Origin: Modicisalibacter muralis | Lineage (GTDB): Bacteria; Pseudomonadota; Gammaproteobacteria; Pseudomonadales; Halomonadaceae | Direction: 5' to 3' | NCBI RefSeq assembly: GCF_900102945.1 | Contig: NZ_FNGI01000003.1 | Coordinates: 1 to 64,000, forward strand | Length of the DNA: 64,000 bases | The notes under the pieces: generated by a model | What the model was told of the DNA's origin: nothing | The model's input: only the letters and a program-made list of their open reading frames with translations | Database searches by the model: none | Made by a program: the position numbers and the translations under genes | In this document: positions 28,460 through 37,815 of the stretch, in pieces | Position numbering within the stretch: the first letter of the stretch is position 1 | Layout: every line of letters starts with the position of its first letter

Positions 28460-29923
28460 CGAGACCCGCTTCACTACATCGCTATTGGCGCATTTCGCAA
28501 TAGCCGCCTCTTCATCCAGCATCGCCGTGACCGTCTCGCCAACCGTACGAATCGCCGTAGCCACCGCTGGGGTCAGCGGCGAGGCGTAATTGAGTCGCAG
28601 GCAGTGGCGATACTTGCCGGAGGCGGAAAACAGCGAACCCGGCGCAATGCGAATGTTCGATGCCGACAATCGCTCGTTGAGGCGTACGCAATCGACGCCA
28701 CCCGGCAGTTCCAGCCACAGCAGGAAACCGCCCTGCGGGTAGCTGACGCCGGTGGCGGCGGGAAAATACCGTTCGATCCAGCCGATCAGGGTATCGCGGT
28801 GACGCTGATACTGACGGATCATCTCGCGCAGATGACGCTCGTAGTGCCCCTTGGCAATGAACTCGGCGACCGCCAGTTGCGGCAGGGTCGCTGAGGCGCC
28901 GGTGGAGACGTACTTCATGTGCATGACCTGGTCGCGATAGCGACCCGGCGCGATCCAGCCGACGCGCAACCCCGGGTTCAGTGTCTTGGAGAATGAACTG
29001 CATAGCAGTACGCGGCCATCGTCATCGAAGGCCTTGAGCGATTTGGGTCGTGGCGCGGTGAACGCCAGGTCGCCATAGATGTCGTCTTCGATGATCGCCA
29101 CGTCAAAACGCTGGGCCAGCGCCACCAGGGCACGCTTGCGCGACTCGGGCATGGTGTAGCCGAGCGGGTTGTTGCAGGTCGGGGTGACCTGGATGGCGCG
29201 AATCGGCCACTGTTCCAGCGCCAACTCCAGTGCCTCGAGGCTGATGCCGGTGCACGGATCGGTGGGAATCTCCAACGCCTTCAAGCCATTGGCCTTGAGT
29301 ATCTGCATGGTGCCGTAGAAGCTCGGCGAATCGACGGCGATGACGTCGCCCGGCGAGGCCAGGGTACGAATCGCGATCGCCAGCGCCTCCTGGCAGCCGG
29401 TGGTGACCAGCACGTCGTCGGGGTGCAGCAGGCAACCGGAGCCCGTCGCCAGGCGGGCGATCTGGCGGCGCAGTTCAAGGCTGCCGACCAGCGCGTCGTA
29501 GTTCATCCCGTGGATGTCGCCGTGCCGATGCAGGCCGGCCAACAGGCGCTGCAACGGCTTGAGCGTGACGCTCTCGAGATCGGGGATGCCACGCCCCAGC
29601 ATCAGCACATCATCGTCGCGGGGCATGCCGACCAATTCGAGCACCTGATCCCACTGCGAAACGTCCAGCGGCCGCTGGGCCGGGCGCGTCACCGTCGGCA
29701 GCACCGCCGGCGTCTGGCGCGGCAGCACGTAATAGCCCGACTTGGGCCGCGCCTCGATCAGCGCCGCGTCCTCCAGCCGCGCATAGGCGGCCTGCGCCGT
29801 GGAGACGCTGATCGTGAATTCGCGACACAGCGCGCGTATCGACGGCAAGCGGTCGCCGACCCGGTAAATACCGTGCTCGATGCGCTGGCTCAGGGCCTGT
29901 GCCACCTGCTCGTAGCGTTTCAT
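28388..29923 (-). CDS. MocR-family transcriptional regulator (GntR HTH fused to aminotransferase fold)
   Basis: 511 residues. A GntR winged HTH at 1-70 (QALSQRIEHGIYRVGDRLPSIRALCREFTIS) is joined to a class I aminotransferase domain with TTGCQEALAIAIRTL, VTPTCNNPLGYTMP, DDIYGDLAF and the PLP lysine in SSFSKTLNPGLRVGW. MocR proteins use PLP or its adducts as signal. Effector unknown here. Start ATG 29923; the longer in-frame reading to 29998 covers the operator repeats and is rejected. Divergent from DUF1127-phzF. Confidence 0.9.
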   Translation of the reverse strand: MKRYEQVAQALSQRIEHGIYRVGDRLPSIRALCREFTISVSTAQAAYARLEDAALIEARPKSGYYVLPRQTPAVLPTVTRPAQRPLDVSQWDQVLELVGMPRDDDVLMLGRGIPDLESVTLKPLQRLLAGLHRHGDIHGMNYDALVGSLELRRQIARLATGSGCLLHPDDVLVTTGCQEALAIAIRTLASPGDVIAVDSPSFYGTMQILKANGLKALEIPTDPCTGISLEALELALEQWPIRAIQVTPTCNNPLGYTMPESRKRALVALAQRFDVAIIEDDIYGDLAFTAPRPKSLKAFDDDGRVLLCSSFSKTLNPGLRVGWIAPGRYRDQVMHMKYVSTGASATLPQLAVAEFIAKGHYERHLREMIRQYQRHRDTLIGWIERYFPAATGVSYPQGGFLLWLELPGGVDCVRLNERLSASNIRIAPGSLFSASGKYRHCLRLNYASPLTPAVATAIRTVGETVTAMLDEEAAIAKCANSDVVKRVSLAQQLTGNSQPGDPGAGRRADRR

Positions 29924-29951
29924 GACAGTTTTCCGTCCTATCAGCCAATAT

Positions 29952-30039
29952 GCGATACAGATCGGCAAAAAAACGCGATACAGACGCCTGAATAACAAAA
30001 TTGTACCGGTTAAAATTAATCACTCTAAATCTGTATTGC
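29952..30039. promoter_or_regulatory. Putative MocR operators: GCGATACAGA repeats
   Basis: GCGATACAGA occurs at 29952-29961 and 29975-29984 (direct, 23 bases apart), and GCAATACAGA in inverse orientation at 30039-30030. They lie between the MocR gene and the DUF1127 gene. MocR regulators such as GabR bind paired direct repeats, so this is a plausible autoregulatory and divergent control site. Confidence 0.55.
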
Positions 30040-30092
30040 AAACTGCGCCAATCGTAACCTATTCGGGAAGCATCCAACAGAGGAGAACCGTC

Positions 30093-30260
30093 ATGCTTCT
30101 CGCCCGATTCACTCGCCTACTCGACACCTTGAGCCACTACCAGAGACGTCACTGTTCGCGTCAGCGGCTGCTCACGTTGAACGATCATCAACTCAAGGAT
30201 ATCGGACTGACGCGCGCCGACGTCCAGCGCGAAACCAGCAAGTCGTTCTGGAAAACGTAA
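30093..30260 (+). CDS. DUF1127 (YjiS-like) small protein
   Basis: 55 residues. The C-terminal half, SRQRLLTLNDHQLKDIGLTRADVQRET, is the DUF1127 signature (ELLxLxDxxLxDIGLxRxD). Members are small arginine-rich proteins; some bind RNA and influence phosphate and carbon metabolism. ATG 30093 has GAGGAGAA 5 bases upstream; the longer in-frame reading from 29922 is the divergent promoter region. Followed after 34 bases by phzF. Confidence 0.85.
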   Translation: MLLARFTRLLDTLSHYQRRHCSRQRLLTLNDHQLKDIGLTRADVQRETSKSFWKT

Positions 30261-30294
30261 GCCCTATCCTCCTCCTACTCGCCAGAGATGTGCC

Positions 30295-31173
30295 ATGCTC
30301 GCCAACAGCCTCGATTACTACCTGCTCGACGTCTTCACCGAGCGCGCCTTCGCCGGCAATCCACTCGCCGTGTTCCCGCATGCGCAGGGATTGGATACAC
30401 GCCGCATGCAGGCCATCGCCAACGAGCTAAACCTGTCGGAGACGGTATTCGTCGGCCAGGCGTGGGAGGTCAACCGTTATCCGATGCGCATCTTCACGCC
30501 GACCCTGGAACTGCCCTTCGCCGGCCATCCCACGCTGGGCACGGCGCATCTACTGGCGGAACTCGAGCTGGCCAGCCGCGAATGGCCGCTGACCCTGGAG
30601 GCCGGAGTCGGCCCGCTCGAGGTACGCTTCGCAGACGGGCTGGCGCGCTTTACCACGGCGCGCCCGGTGGAAGTCGGCACCAGCACGCTCGACCGCGCCA
30701 CAGCGGCCGAGCTGCTGGGCCTGAGCGAAAGCCAGGTCGTCGGCGAGCCGGTTCTCGCCTCCTGCGGGCTGGCCTACCACCTCGTCGAGCTCGATTCGCT
30801 GGAAGCGCTGGAACGGGCACTACCCGCGCCAGCGCCCTGGACACGCTCGGTGTCGCCCAGCGGAGTCGAGAATATCTATCTCTACGTGACCACTACGCTC
30901 GGGCAAGATAATTCGCTGCGCGCCCGCATGTTCTCGATGGAAGGCAGCCTGCGCGAAGACCCGGCGACCGGCAGCGCCGCCGCCGCGCTGGTCGGCACCC
31001 TGGCGACTCGCCGGCCCGGTGTCGGCAAATGGCAGTGGCGCATCGACCAGGGCGTGGAGATGGGCCGGCCAGGCCGGATTCTTGGCGAGGTCGAGCGCGA
31101 CGCCAACCTCGCCACGGCCATCCGCATCGCCGGGCAAGCGGTGATTGTCGGCCAAGGGGCCCTGTGGCGCTGA
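30295..31173 (+). CDS. PhzF family phenazine-biosynthesis-like isomerase/epimerase
   Basis: 292 residues, diaminopimelate-epimerase fold. DVFTERAFAGNPLAVFP, ELNLSETVFV (catalytic Glu), FAGHPTLGTAHLLAE and REDPATGSAAAALVG are the PhzF family motifs. The family acts on small hydrophobic acids; the substrate here is unknown and no other phenazine gene is present. Position beside a MocR regulator suggests an amino-acid-derived substrate (inference). Confidence 0.88.
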   Translation: MLANSLDYYLLDVFTERAFAGNPLAVFPHAQGLDTRRMQAIANELNLSETVFVGQAWEVNRYPMRIFTPTLELPFAGHPTLGTAHLLAELELASREWPLTLEAGVGPLEVRFADGLARFTTARPVEVGTSTLDRATAAELLGLSESQVVGEPVLASCGLAYHLVELDSLEALERALPAPAPWTRSVSPSGVENIYLYVTTTLGQDNSLRARMFSMEGSLREDPATGSAAAALVGTLATRRPGVGKWQWRIDQGVEMGRPGRILGEVERDANLATAIRIAGQAVIVGQGALWR

Positions 31174-31197
31174 ATGGGTGGCGCTGAAACGGCCGCT

Positions 31198-31599
31198 TCA
31201 GACCTTGGGGAATTCGATGCCTTCCTCGGCGAAGACTTCGCGAGCCACGCGGAACCCATCGAGGGCTGCGGGAAAACCGCAGTAGCCGGCGCTTTGCAGC
31301 AGCACCTCGCGAATTTCCTCGGCGCTGCAGCCATTGTTCAAGGCGCCGCGCAGGTGCGTCCTCAACTCGTGCGGGCGGTTGAGCGCGGTCAGCATGGCGA
31401 CGACGACCAGGCTGCGTGTCGCTATGGGCAAGCCGGGGCGAGCCCATAGGTCGCTCCAGCAATGGCTCGTCACCAATTCCTGCAGTGGCCAACTGAACTC
31501 ATCGGATCCATCCAATGAGTTGTCGACATACGTATCGCCCAGCACCTCGCGCCGCAGGGCGATGCCCTTGGGGTCCAGCTTGCCGTCCAGTTCGTTCAT
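31198..31599 (-). CDS. Carboxymuconolactone decarboxylase family protein (PcaC-like)
   Basis: 133 residues, one alpha-helical CMD domain. LWARPGLPIATRSLVVVAMLTALNRPHELRTHLRGALNNG and LLQSAGYCGFPAALDGF closely follow 4-carboxymuconolactone decarboxylase (PcaC), including the HLRxAxNNG stretch. It may supply the missing decarboxylation step of the distant pca genes, but it stands alone and other CMD substrates are possible. Start at ATG 31599 with AGGGA 7 bases upstream; the in-frame ATG at 31626 is less well placed. Confidence 0.8.
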   Translation of the reverse strand: MNELDGKLDPKGIALRREVLGDTYVDNSLDGSDEFSWPLQELVTSHCWSDLWARPGLPIATRSLVVVAMLTALNRPHELRTHLRGALNNGCSAEEIREVLLQSAGYCGFPAALDGFRVAREVFAEEGIEFPKV

Positions 31600-31720
31600 G
31601 TGATGGTCCCTATTATCGTGGTTCAAATGGCGGGCTTTTATCGACTCACTGGCAAAGCAGATTTCCTTCGTACGCTAACGCAACCATACTGCTCACGAAC
31701 TCCCCTCGCCAGGAGACCTC

Positions 31721-32146
31721 ATGACACGTTTCACTGTACTCGCCTTTATCGCCGGCTTTCTCGGGGTGGTGTGTTTCCACCAGCCGGCGGTGGGCCTGCT
31801 ACATGCCTATGGAGTGATTCCCTCGGCGCCGTATGGCACGGCCGCGGTGCCGCCCTTTAGCGTACCGCAGTGGTTCTCGGCGAGCTTCTGGGGCGGCCTG
31901 TGGGGCATTGCGATGCTGTGGCTGTTCTCGCGCTTTCGAGTCCGCGGTCAATGGTGGAAGGCGCTACTGTTCGGCGGTATCGCACTGACGTTGGTGGCAC
32001 TATTGATCGTCTTTCCACTCAAGGGGCGGGGTATCAACCTGGCGGTATTCCCGATCGGCTTTATCGTCAATGCGGCCTGGGGTGTAGGCACGCTGGTCTT
32101 CGCACGATTGATGCTACCGGGCCTGACGCCGGTCGATAACCGTTAA
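31721..32146 (+). CDS. Four-helix membrane protein of unknown function
   Basis: 141 residues with predicted helices at about 5-25, 52-70, 80-98 and 105-130. FSVPQWFSASFWGGLWGIAMLWLF and VFPIGFIVNAAWGVGTLVFARL are notable. I do not recognise an experimentally defined family. AGGAGA precedes the ATG. Its TAA stop shares TTAA (32143-32146) with the convergent small gene. Confidence 0.7.
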   Translation: MTRFTVLAFIAGFLGVVCFHQPAVGLLHAYGVIPSAPYGTAAVPPFSVPQWFSASFWGGLWGIAMLWLFSRFRVRGQWWKALLFGGIALTLVALLIVFPLKGRGINLAVFPIGFIVNAAWGVGTLVFARLMLPGLTPVDNR

Positions 32147-32349
32147 TCGACGACCCATGAGATTAGCAGCGCCGCGCCACCCACCACCAGGGCGGATAGC
32201 ACGGCGATATCGAGCAGTCGGTCGAGCCAGCGATCGGGCGATGCGGGTTGTCGGCGCGTCGCCCCCCGTGAATGGCGCGATGACGGTTTCAAGGGCAGCG
32301 ACTTTCGGGGTCGTGGTTTCAAGGGCTTGGGCATGGCGACATTCTGCAT
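32143..32349 (-). CDS. Small basic single-helix membrane protein
   Basis: 68 residues: a basic, proline-rich N-terminus (MQNVAMPKPLKPRPRKSLPL) and one C-terminal helix (about 45-66). No family recognised. Support comes from its composition and its exact abutment with the convergent gene. An internal ATG at residue 6 is an alternative start. Confidence 0.5.
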   Translation of the reverse strand: MQNVAMPKPLKPRPRKSLPLKPSSRHSRGATRRQPASPDRWLDRLLDIAVLSALVVGGAALLISWVVD

Positions 32350-32416
32350 GTAGACCGCATGATCCGCCTACCTTAAGCGCCGCGCCAGGTTTTCTCCACC
32401 GTCTGCCCCGGCGCCA

Positions 32417-34039
32417 TCAGGTATTGATACGCCGATTGACCACATTGGGCGCGCGGCGGTAACGGTCCTCTTCAGCGAGCAACTGGGCCTCGAAAGCGTC
32501 GGCGCCGACTGGCGTCTCGTCGTGTCGACGATATAGCGTCATGAGCATGGCCTTGCGGTCGCTACGCAGTTCCTGGATCAGTACATAGACCATTCCATAG
32601 AGAATGAAGGTAAACGGCAGCGCCGAGAGCACCGCCGCCGCCTGGAGTCCCTTGAGCCCGCCGGCGACGAGCAGCGTCAAGCATATCGACGCGATCAGCA
32701 AACCCCAGGTGATGCGCTTGGCGAGTGGCGGATTAAGCGAGCCGCCATCGGTCATCTGGGCGACGATATACGTCGCCGAGTCGGCAGAAGTGACCAGAAA
32801 GATGAAGATCAGGAACAGCGCGACGACCGACAACACGTTGGTGAAAGGCATCAACTCGAACATCTGAAACAACGCCCCGGTGATGTTTTGCTCGGTTGCC
32901 GCAGCCAGGCCAACGTCGCCGGTGAGCTCCATGTTGAGCGCCGCGCCGCCGAAGATGCCGATCCACAGGCAGGCCAGCAGCGGCGGCACGAACAGCACGC
33001 CAAACACGTACTCCTTGATGGTCCGCCCGCGCGAGACACGCGCCACGAAGGTACCCACGAACGGCGACCAGGCGATCACCCAGGCCCAGTAGAAAATCGT
33101 CCATGAGGTCGCCCATTCGCTACCGGTGTAGGGCGAAGTATGCAGGCTCATGCCGATGAAATTCTGCAGGTAATCGCCGATACCCAGCGTGATGGTTTTC
33201 AGAATCGCCAGGGTCGGCCCGGTGAACAGCACGTAGAACATCAATACAAAGCACACCACCATGTTGAGGTTGGACAACCGCTTGATGCCCTTGTCCAGCC
33301 CGCCCCAGGCCGATGCCATGTAACAGACGAACATCGCTCCCATGATGATGAACTGCCACAACATGCTCTCTTCGACGCCGAAGACAGCCTTCAACCCGCC
33401 ATTGATCTGCAATACTGCCAAACCGATCGATGTCGCCACGCCCATCACCGTGGCAACCACGGCGAATACATCCAGTGCCGGTGCGAAACTACGCAATTTC
33501 GGGCGCTTGGCGATGACCGGCTGCATGACCGTGGATACCAGGCCGGGCTGTCCCTTGCGGAACTGGAAGTAAGCGATGATCAAACCCACCACCGAGAATG
33601 CCGCCCACTGGTGGATACCCCAGTTGAAGAAACTGTATTGGATCGCCAGGCGTGCCGAGGCATTGGTTTGCGGCTCGACCATGCCGTAGGGCGGGTTCAG
33701 ATAGTGGGTCATCGGCTCGGCCATGCCATAGAACACCAGGCCCACGCCGAACCCCGCCGCTAATAGCATGCTGATCCACGAGAAGAACGAATAGCTCGGC
33801 CTGCAATCCTGCGGCCCCAGGCGAATCTTGCCGTATTTGCTGAGTGCCAGCGCCAGCAGGAAGACCACGAAGCCGAACACCGAGAACATATAGAACCAGC
33901 CAAACAATCGGCTGATAGTAGTCAGCGCCAATTCCGCGCCGGCACCGAATCGCTCGGGAAAAGCGGCGCCTATCGCCACTAAAGCGAAGACGATCAGTGC
34001 GGAAACCGTAAAAACACGTTGCCGTCCAAGGTTGGCCAT
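32417..34039 (-). CDS. BCCT-family osmolyte/quaternary amine transporter
   Basis: 540 residues, about twelve membrane helices. [21 protein letters not shown] contains the glycine-rich unwound helix, [13 protein letters not shown] and [29 protein letters not shown] (shown in part) the aromatic box and signature of BCCT carriers such as BetT/OpuD. Substrate could be choline, glycine betaine or ectoine; it cannot be told from sequence. The short C-terminal tail lacks an obvious osmosensing domain. Start ATG 34039 follows GAGGA by 7 bases. Divergent from the luciferase-like gene over a 221-base AT-richer gap in which I see no firm promoter. Confidence 0.92.
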   Translation of the reverse strand: MANLGRQRVFTVSALIVFALVAIGAAFPERFGAGAELALTTISRLFGWFYMFSVFGFVVFLLALALSKYGKIRLGPQDCRPSYSFFSWISMLLAAGFGVGLVFYGMAEPMTHYLNPPYGMVEPQTNASARLAIQYSFFNWGIHQWAAFSVVGLIIAYFQFRKGQPGLVSTVMQPVIAKRPKLRSFAPALDVFAVVATVMGVATSIGLAVLQINGGLKAVFGVEESMLWQFIIMGAMFVCYMASAWGGLDKGIKRLSNLNMVVCFVLMFYVLFTGPTLAILKTITLGIGDYLQNFIGMSLHTSPYTGSEWATSWTIFYWAWVIAWSPFVGTFVARVSRGRTIKEYVFGVLFVPPLLACLWIGIFGGAALNMELTGDVGLAAATEQNITGALFQMFELMPFTNVLSVVALFLIFIFLVTSADSATYIVAQMTDGGSLNPPLAKRITWGLLIASICLTLLVAGGLKGLQAAAVLSALPFTFILYGMVYVLIQELRSDRKAMLMTLYRRHDETPVGADAFEAQLLAEEDRYRRAPNVVNRRINT

Positions 34040-34260
34040 GTGTCGATCCTCATGATGCCGAATTATCGCGTCATTGTGCCTACAAACACCCCCGCTTCTA
34101 TCACCCGACGCCAGGAATCTGCAAATTTCATCAATCAATTATCACTGAATTGCCTTCGCAGCCAAACTGCCGCCTTGCAATCGACCCTGCACGGCCCAAC
34201 GTGAAAACAAATGCTAGGGTGCTAACAAAATCACCCCGACGATTCTTTCATGGAGGCCGC

Positions 34261-35256
34261 ATGAGCCGACTATCCGACACGGCACTTTCGGTGCTCGACC
34301 TGGCACCGATTCGCCAGAACGGGACCGCCGCCGAGACCTTTGCCAATTCCGTCGACCTGGCCCGCCACGTCGAAACGCTGGGTTTCAAGCGCTACTGGCT
34401 GGCCGAGCACCACAACATCGACGGCATCGCCAGCGCCGCCACGGCGGTGCTGATCGGTCATGTCGCCGGAGCGACCCGGCACATCCGCGTTGGCGCCGGT
34501 GGCATCATGCTGCCCAACCACCCGCCGCTGGTGATCGCCGAGCAGTTCGGCACGCTGGAAACGCTCTACCCGGGGCGCATCGATCTGGGCCTGGGTCGCG
34601 CGCCGGGCTCCGACGGCGTGACCATGGCCGCCATGCGCCGCGACCCCCGCGCGGGGGTCGACGACTTCCCCGAGCGGCTCGACGAACTGCGCGGTTATCT
34701 CGCCGAGGCTCAACCCGGCCAGCGCGTGCGCGCCATGCCCGGCCAGGGCACCCATGTACCGATCTGGCTGCTGGGTTCGAGCGGCTACAGCGCCCAGCTC
34801 GCTGCGCGGCTTGGCCTGCCCTTCGCCTTCGCCGCGCAGTTCGCTCCGGGCTACCTGTTCGAGGCGCTGCGCCTGTATCGCGAGCAGTTCCGCCCTTCCT
34901 CGGTACTCGACTCACCCTACGCGATGGTCGGCATGCCGCTGATCGCCGCCGCCAGCGATGAGCGGGCGAATTTACTGGCGACCACCGCCGAGCAGAAGTT
35001 CCTCAACCTGATTCGCGGCAACAGCACGCGTGCCCAGCCGCCCAATCAGCAGCTCGATTGGACGCCTCGGGAGCGTGCCTCGGTGCAGCAATTCCTGGGC
35101 GCGGCGGTGATCGGCGGGCCGGATAGCGTCCGCGATGGTCTCGAACGCTTCCTCGAGGCAACCGGCGCCGACGAGTTGATGATCGCCACCGACGTCTACG
35201 ATCAGCAGGATCGCAAGCGCTCCTTCGAGATCCTCGCCGAGGTGTGGCGGAGCTAG
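34261..35256 (+). CDS. Luciferase-like monooxygenase (YhbW/MsnO8 family)
   Basis: 331 residues, TIM-barrel flavin-dependent monooxygenase. [59 protein letters not shown] and [10 protein letters not shown] align with E. coli YhbW throughout. Substrate unknown. ATG 34261 with GGAGG 5 bases upstream; the longer in-frame start at 34150 lacks homology. Convergent with tal; a 6-bp GC inverted repeat in the gap may help termination. Confidence 0.9.
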   Translation: MSRLSDTALSVLDLAPIRQNGTAAETFANSVDLARHVETLGFKRYWLAEHHNIDGIASAATAVLIGHVAGATRHIRVGAGGIMLPNHPPLVIAEQFGTLETLYPGRIDLGLGRAPGSDGVTMAAMRRDPRAGVDDFPERLDELRGYLAEAQPGQRVRAMPGQGTHVPIWLLGSSGYSAQLAARLGLPFAFAAQFAPGYLFEALRLYREQFRPSSVLDSPYAMVGMPLIAAASDERANLLATTAEQKFLNLIRGNSTRAQPPNQQLDWTPRERASVQQFLGAAVIGGPDSVRDGLERFLEATGADELMIATDVYDQQDRKRSFEILAEVWRS

Positions 35257-35316
35257 CCCGCCAGCGATCTTGCAGCGACCGCACGGCGGGTGGGTGGGGA
35301 GCGGTGTAACGGGTGC

Positions 35317-36270
35317 CTAGGCCAAGCGTTCCGCCAGGCGCTTTTCGAGCGCATCCTGATCGTCGGCGAAACGCCGGATACCTTCGGCCAGCTTGTCGTT
35401 GGCCATGGCGTCCTGGTTGTGGCCCCAGCGGAACGTCGCCTCGTCGATCGGTGCAAGCTTGCGCGTGCCCTCGCCGACATCGCTGACCCGACGCTCGACA
35501 TCGCCTGCACCGCTGGCCAGCTCTTCGAGCAGCGCCGGCGAGATCGTCAGACGGTTGCAACCGGCCAGAGCCAGCACTTGCCCAGTGTTGCGGAAGCTCG
35601 CACCCATCACCACGGTGTCATAGCCGTAATCGCTGGCGGTGCGGCACACATCGCGCACGAACAGCACGCCGGGATCGTCGTCTGCAGCGTACTCCTGGCC
35701 GGTTTCCTTCTTGTACCAATCGGTGACCCGACCGACGAACGGCGAGATCAGGTGCACGCCGGCGTCGAAGCAGGCACGCGCCTGGGCCTCGCTGAACAAC
35801 AAGGTGAGATTGCATTGGATGCCTTCGCGCTCGAGCACCTCGGCGGCGCGAATGCCTTCCCAGGTCGAGGCCAGCTTGATCAGCACCCGCTCGCGGCCAA
35901 CGCCGCGCCTCTCGTACATCTCGATCAACTGATGGGCCTTACTGATACTGGCATCGCGATCGAACGACAGTCGCGCCGCGACCTCGGTGGATACCCGCCC
36001 CGGCACCAGCTCGGCGATTTCGCTGCCGATCGCCACCGAAAGCCGGTCGACGGCCTGACTGACGCGCTCATCGACGTCGCTGACCTCGCGCTTGATCTCA
36101 TCGAGCGTGTCGTCGATCAATGTCTGATGGCCGGGCAAATCGAAGGCCTTGAGAATCAGCGATGGATTGGTTGTCGCGTCGTGCGGCTGGTAGCGACGAA
36201 TGGCTTCCACATCGCCGGTATCGGCGACCACCAGTGAAAGCTGCTTGAGCGCTTCGAGTTGGCTGGGCAT
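35317..36270 (-). CDS. tal: Transaldolase B
   Basis: 317 residues, usual length. Transfers dihydroxyacetone units between sugar phosphates in the pentose phosphate pathway. HDATTNPSLILKAFDLP, the Schiff-base lysine in VLIKLASTWEGI, and CNLTLLFSEAQARACFDAGV are conserved. It starts MPSQLEALKQLS (ATG 36270, AAGGAG upstream). Last gene of the polyol operon, 45 bases after xylB: it disposes of xylulose 5-phosphate carbon. Confidence 0.95.
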   Translation of the reverse strand: MPSQLEALKQLSLVVADTGDVEAIRRYQPHDATTNPSLILKAFDLPGHQTLIDDTLDEIKREVSDVDERVSQAVDRLSVAIGSEIAELVPGRVSTEVAARLSFDRDASISKAHQLIEMYERRGVGRERVLIKLASTWEGIRAAEVLEREGIQCNLTLLFSEAQARACFDAGVHLISPFVGRVTDWYKKETGQEYAADDDPGVLFVRDVCRTASDYGYDTVVMGASFRNTGQVLALAGCNRLTISPALLEELASGAGDVERRVSDVGEGTRKLAPIDEATFRWGHNQDAMANDKLAEGIRRFADDQDALEKRLAERLA

Positions 36271-36315
36271 GGCTGTCTCCTTAGGGAATGGCATCAATGA
36301 GCCGCAATGACAACG

Positions 36316-37800
36316 TTATCCTACGACTCCATGACGCTCGGCAAGCGCCGTGCGATAACGCCGATAGATGTCATGATAACGGGTAACCGTCTCGGTTTGG
36401 GGCCTTGCCAGGGTATGGGTATCGAGATGCACCCATTGTTGGCAGATCGCGCTCAGGTCGAGCGTTGGCTGCTCGCACCACATGGCCTGAATGGCGCCAC
36501 CCAGCGCGGCGGCATCGGTTACCTCGGGGCACACCGCCTCGACGCCGAGAATGTCGGCGACGATCTGTCGCCACACCGCGCTACGCGAACCGCCACCGAT
36601 CAAGCGTACCTGATTGGCCCGGGATGCCAACGGCCCCAGCAGTTCGAGGCCGTAACGCATGCCGAACGTCGCGCTTTCGACCACCGCGCGGCATAGATTG
36701 GCCGGCGTGGTATTGGCATCGTTCAAGCCCATCAGGCTGGCCGTGGCATGGGGTAGCGCGGGCACTCGTTCGCCACCGAAGAAGGGCAACGAGGTCACTC
36801 CCTCGGCGCCCGGCGGGGCACTTGCCACCGCCTGGTTGAAGGCAGCCAGATCGAGCCCCAGCAGAGTGCGAATGGTAGTGGTCGCCGAAGTCGCGTTCAT
36901 GGTGCAGATCAACGGCAACCAACCGGCATGGCTGGCGCAGAAATTGGCGACCATGGCGCTATCGGCAATCACCGGCTCGGTGGAGTGCGCGCAGATCGTG
37001 CCGGAGGTTCCCAGGCTCAGCGTGATCGATCCCGGCGCGATATTGCCGGTACCGATCGCCCCGAGCATGTTGTCGCCGCCACCGCTGGAAACGACCACGT
37101 TGTCTGCCAGCCCCAGTTCGCTTGCCAGCGCCGGGCGCACCCGCCCCGCCGGCTCGCGCGAGTCGATCAGCCGCGGCAACACCCGCGCCGGTTCGAGTTC
37201 GGGGGCGATAAGACCGAATACATCCTCGCGCCAGCAGCGCGTTCGGGTATCGAAATAGCCGGTGCCCGAAGCATCGCCACACTCGGCGACCCGCTCACCG
37301 GTCAGCCAGAAATTCAGGTAATCGTGCGGCAATAGCAGGGTTGCGATGCGCCGGTAAGCGTCCGGATGGGCGTCGCGCAGCCAGGCGAGTTTGGAGGCGG
37401 TATAGCCGGTCTGCAACACCAGGCCGAGCTTGTCGAGACAACCGGCCTCGCCACCCAGCGTCTCGATCAAGGCGGCATTGTGATGGGCGGTTTCGGTATC
37501 GTTCCACAGCTTGGCCGGATGCACCGGCTCGCCGCGTGCATCCAGCGCCACCATGCCATGCTGCTGGCCGGAAACGCCGATGGCGTGGATCGACCGTGCA
37601 TCGATACCAGCCTTGCCCACCGCCTCGCTGAAAGCGCCACGAAAGGCCGCGATCCAATCGGCAGGATTCTGCTCCCGGCGACCATTGTCGCCCTGAGTCA
37701 AGCTGTGTGGCCGGCTGGCCTCGCCGAGAATACAACCGTTGTCACCCTCGACGACCACCACCTTGGTACTCTGCGTGCCGCAATCGACCCCGATGTACAT
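36316..37800 (-). CDS. xylB: Xylulokinase
   Basis: 494 residues, FGGY sugar kinase. MYIGVDCGTQSTKVVVVEG (phosphate 1 motif), GVSGQQHGMVALDARG, GGDNMLGAIGTGNI and VRLIGGGSRSAVWRQI. Phosphorylates D-xylulose made from D-arabitol by the neighbouring mannitol dehydrogenase. GAGAGG is 9 bases before ATG 37800, which is preferred to a GTG three codons earlier. Fifteen bases separate it from the mannitol dehydrogenase gene. Confidence 0.94.
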   Translation of the reverse strand: MYIGVDCGTQSTKVVVVEGDNGCILGEASRPHSLTQGDNGRREQNPADWIAAFRGAFSEAVGKAGIDARSIHAIGVSGQQHGMVALDARGEPVHPAKLWNDTETAHHNAALIETLGGEAGCLDKLGLVLQTGYTASKLAWLRDAHPDAYRRIATLLLPHDYLNFWLTGERVAECGDASGTGYFDTRTRCWREDVFGLIAPELEPARVLPRLIDSREPAGRVRPALASELGLADNVVVSSGGGDNMLGAIGTGNIAPGSITLSLGTSGTICAHSTEPVIADSAMVANFCASHAGWLPLICTMNATSATTTIRTLLGLDLAAFNQAVASAPPGAEGVTSLPFFGGERVPALPHATASLMGLNDANTTPANLCRAVVESATFGMRYGLELLGPLASRANQVRLIGGGSRSAVWRQIVADILGVEAVCPEVTDAAALGGAIQAMWCEQPTLDLSAICQQWVHLDTHTLARPQTETVTRYHDIYRRYRTALAERHGVVG

Positions 37801-37815
37801 GCCGCCCACCCTCTC

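Noticed and set aside
30288-30911. Alternative-frame protein overlapping phzF
   Set aside because: phzF carries all family motifs; the other frame is Arg/Ala-rich without homology.
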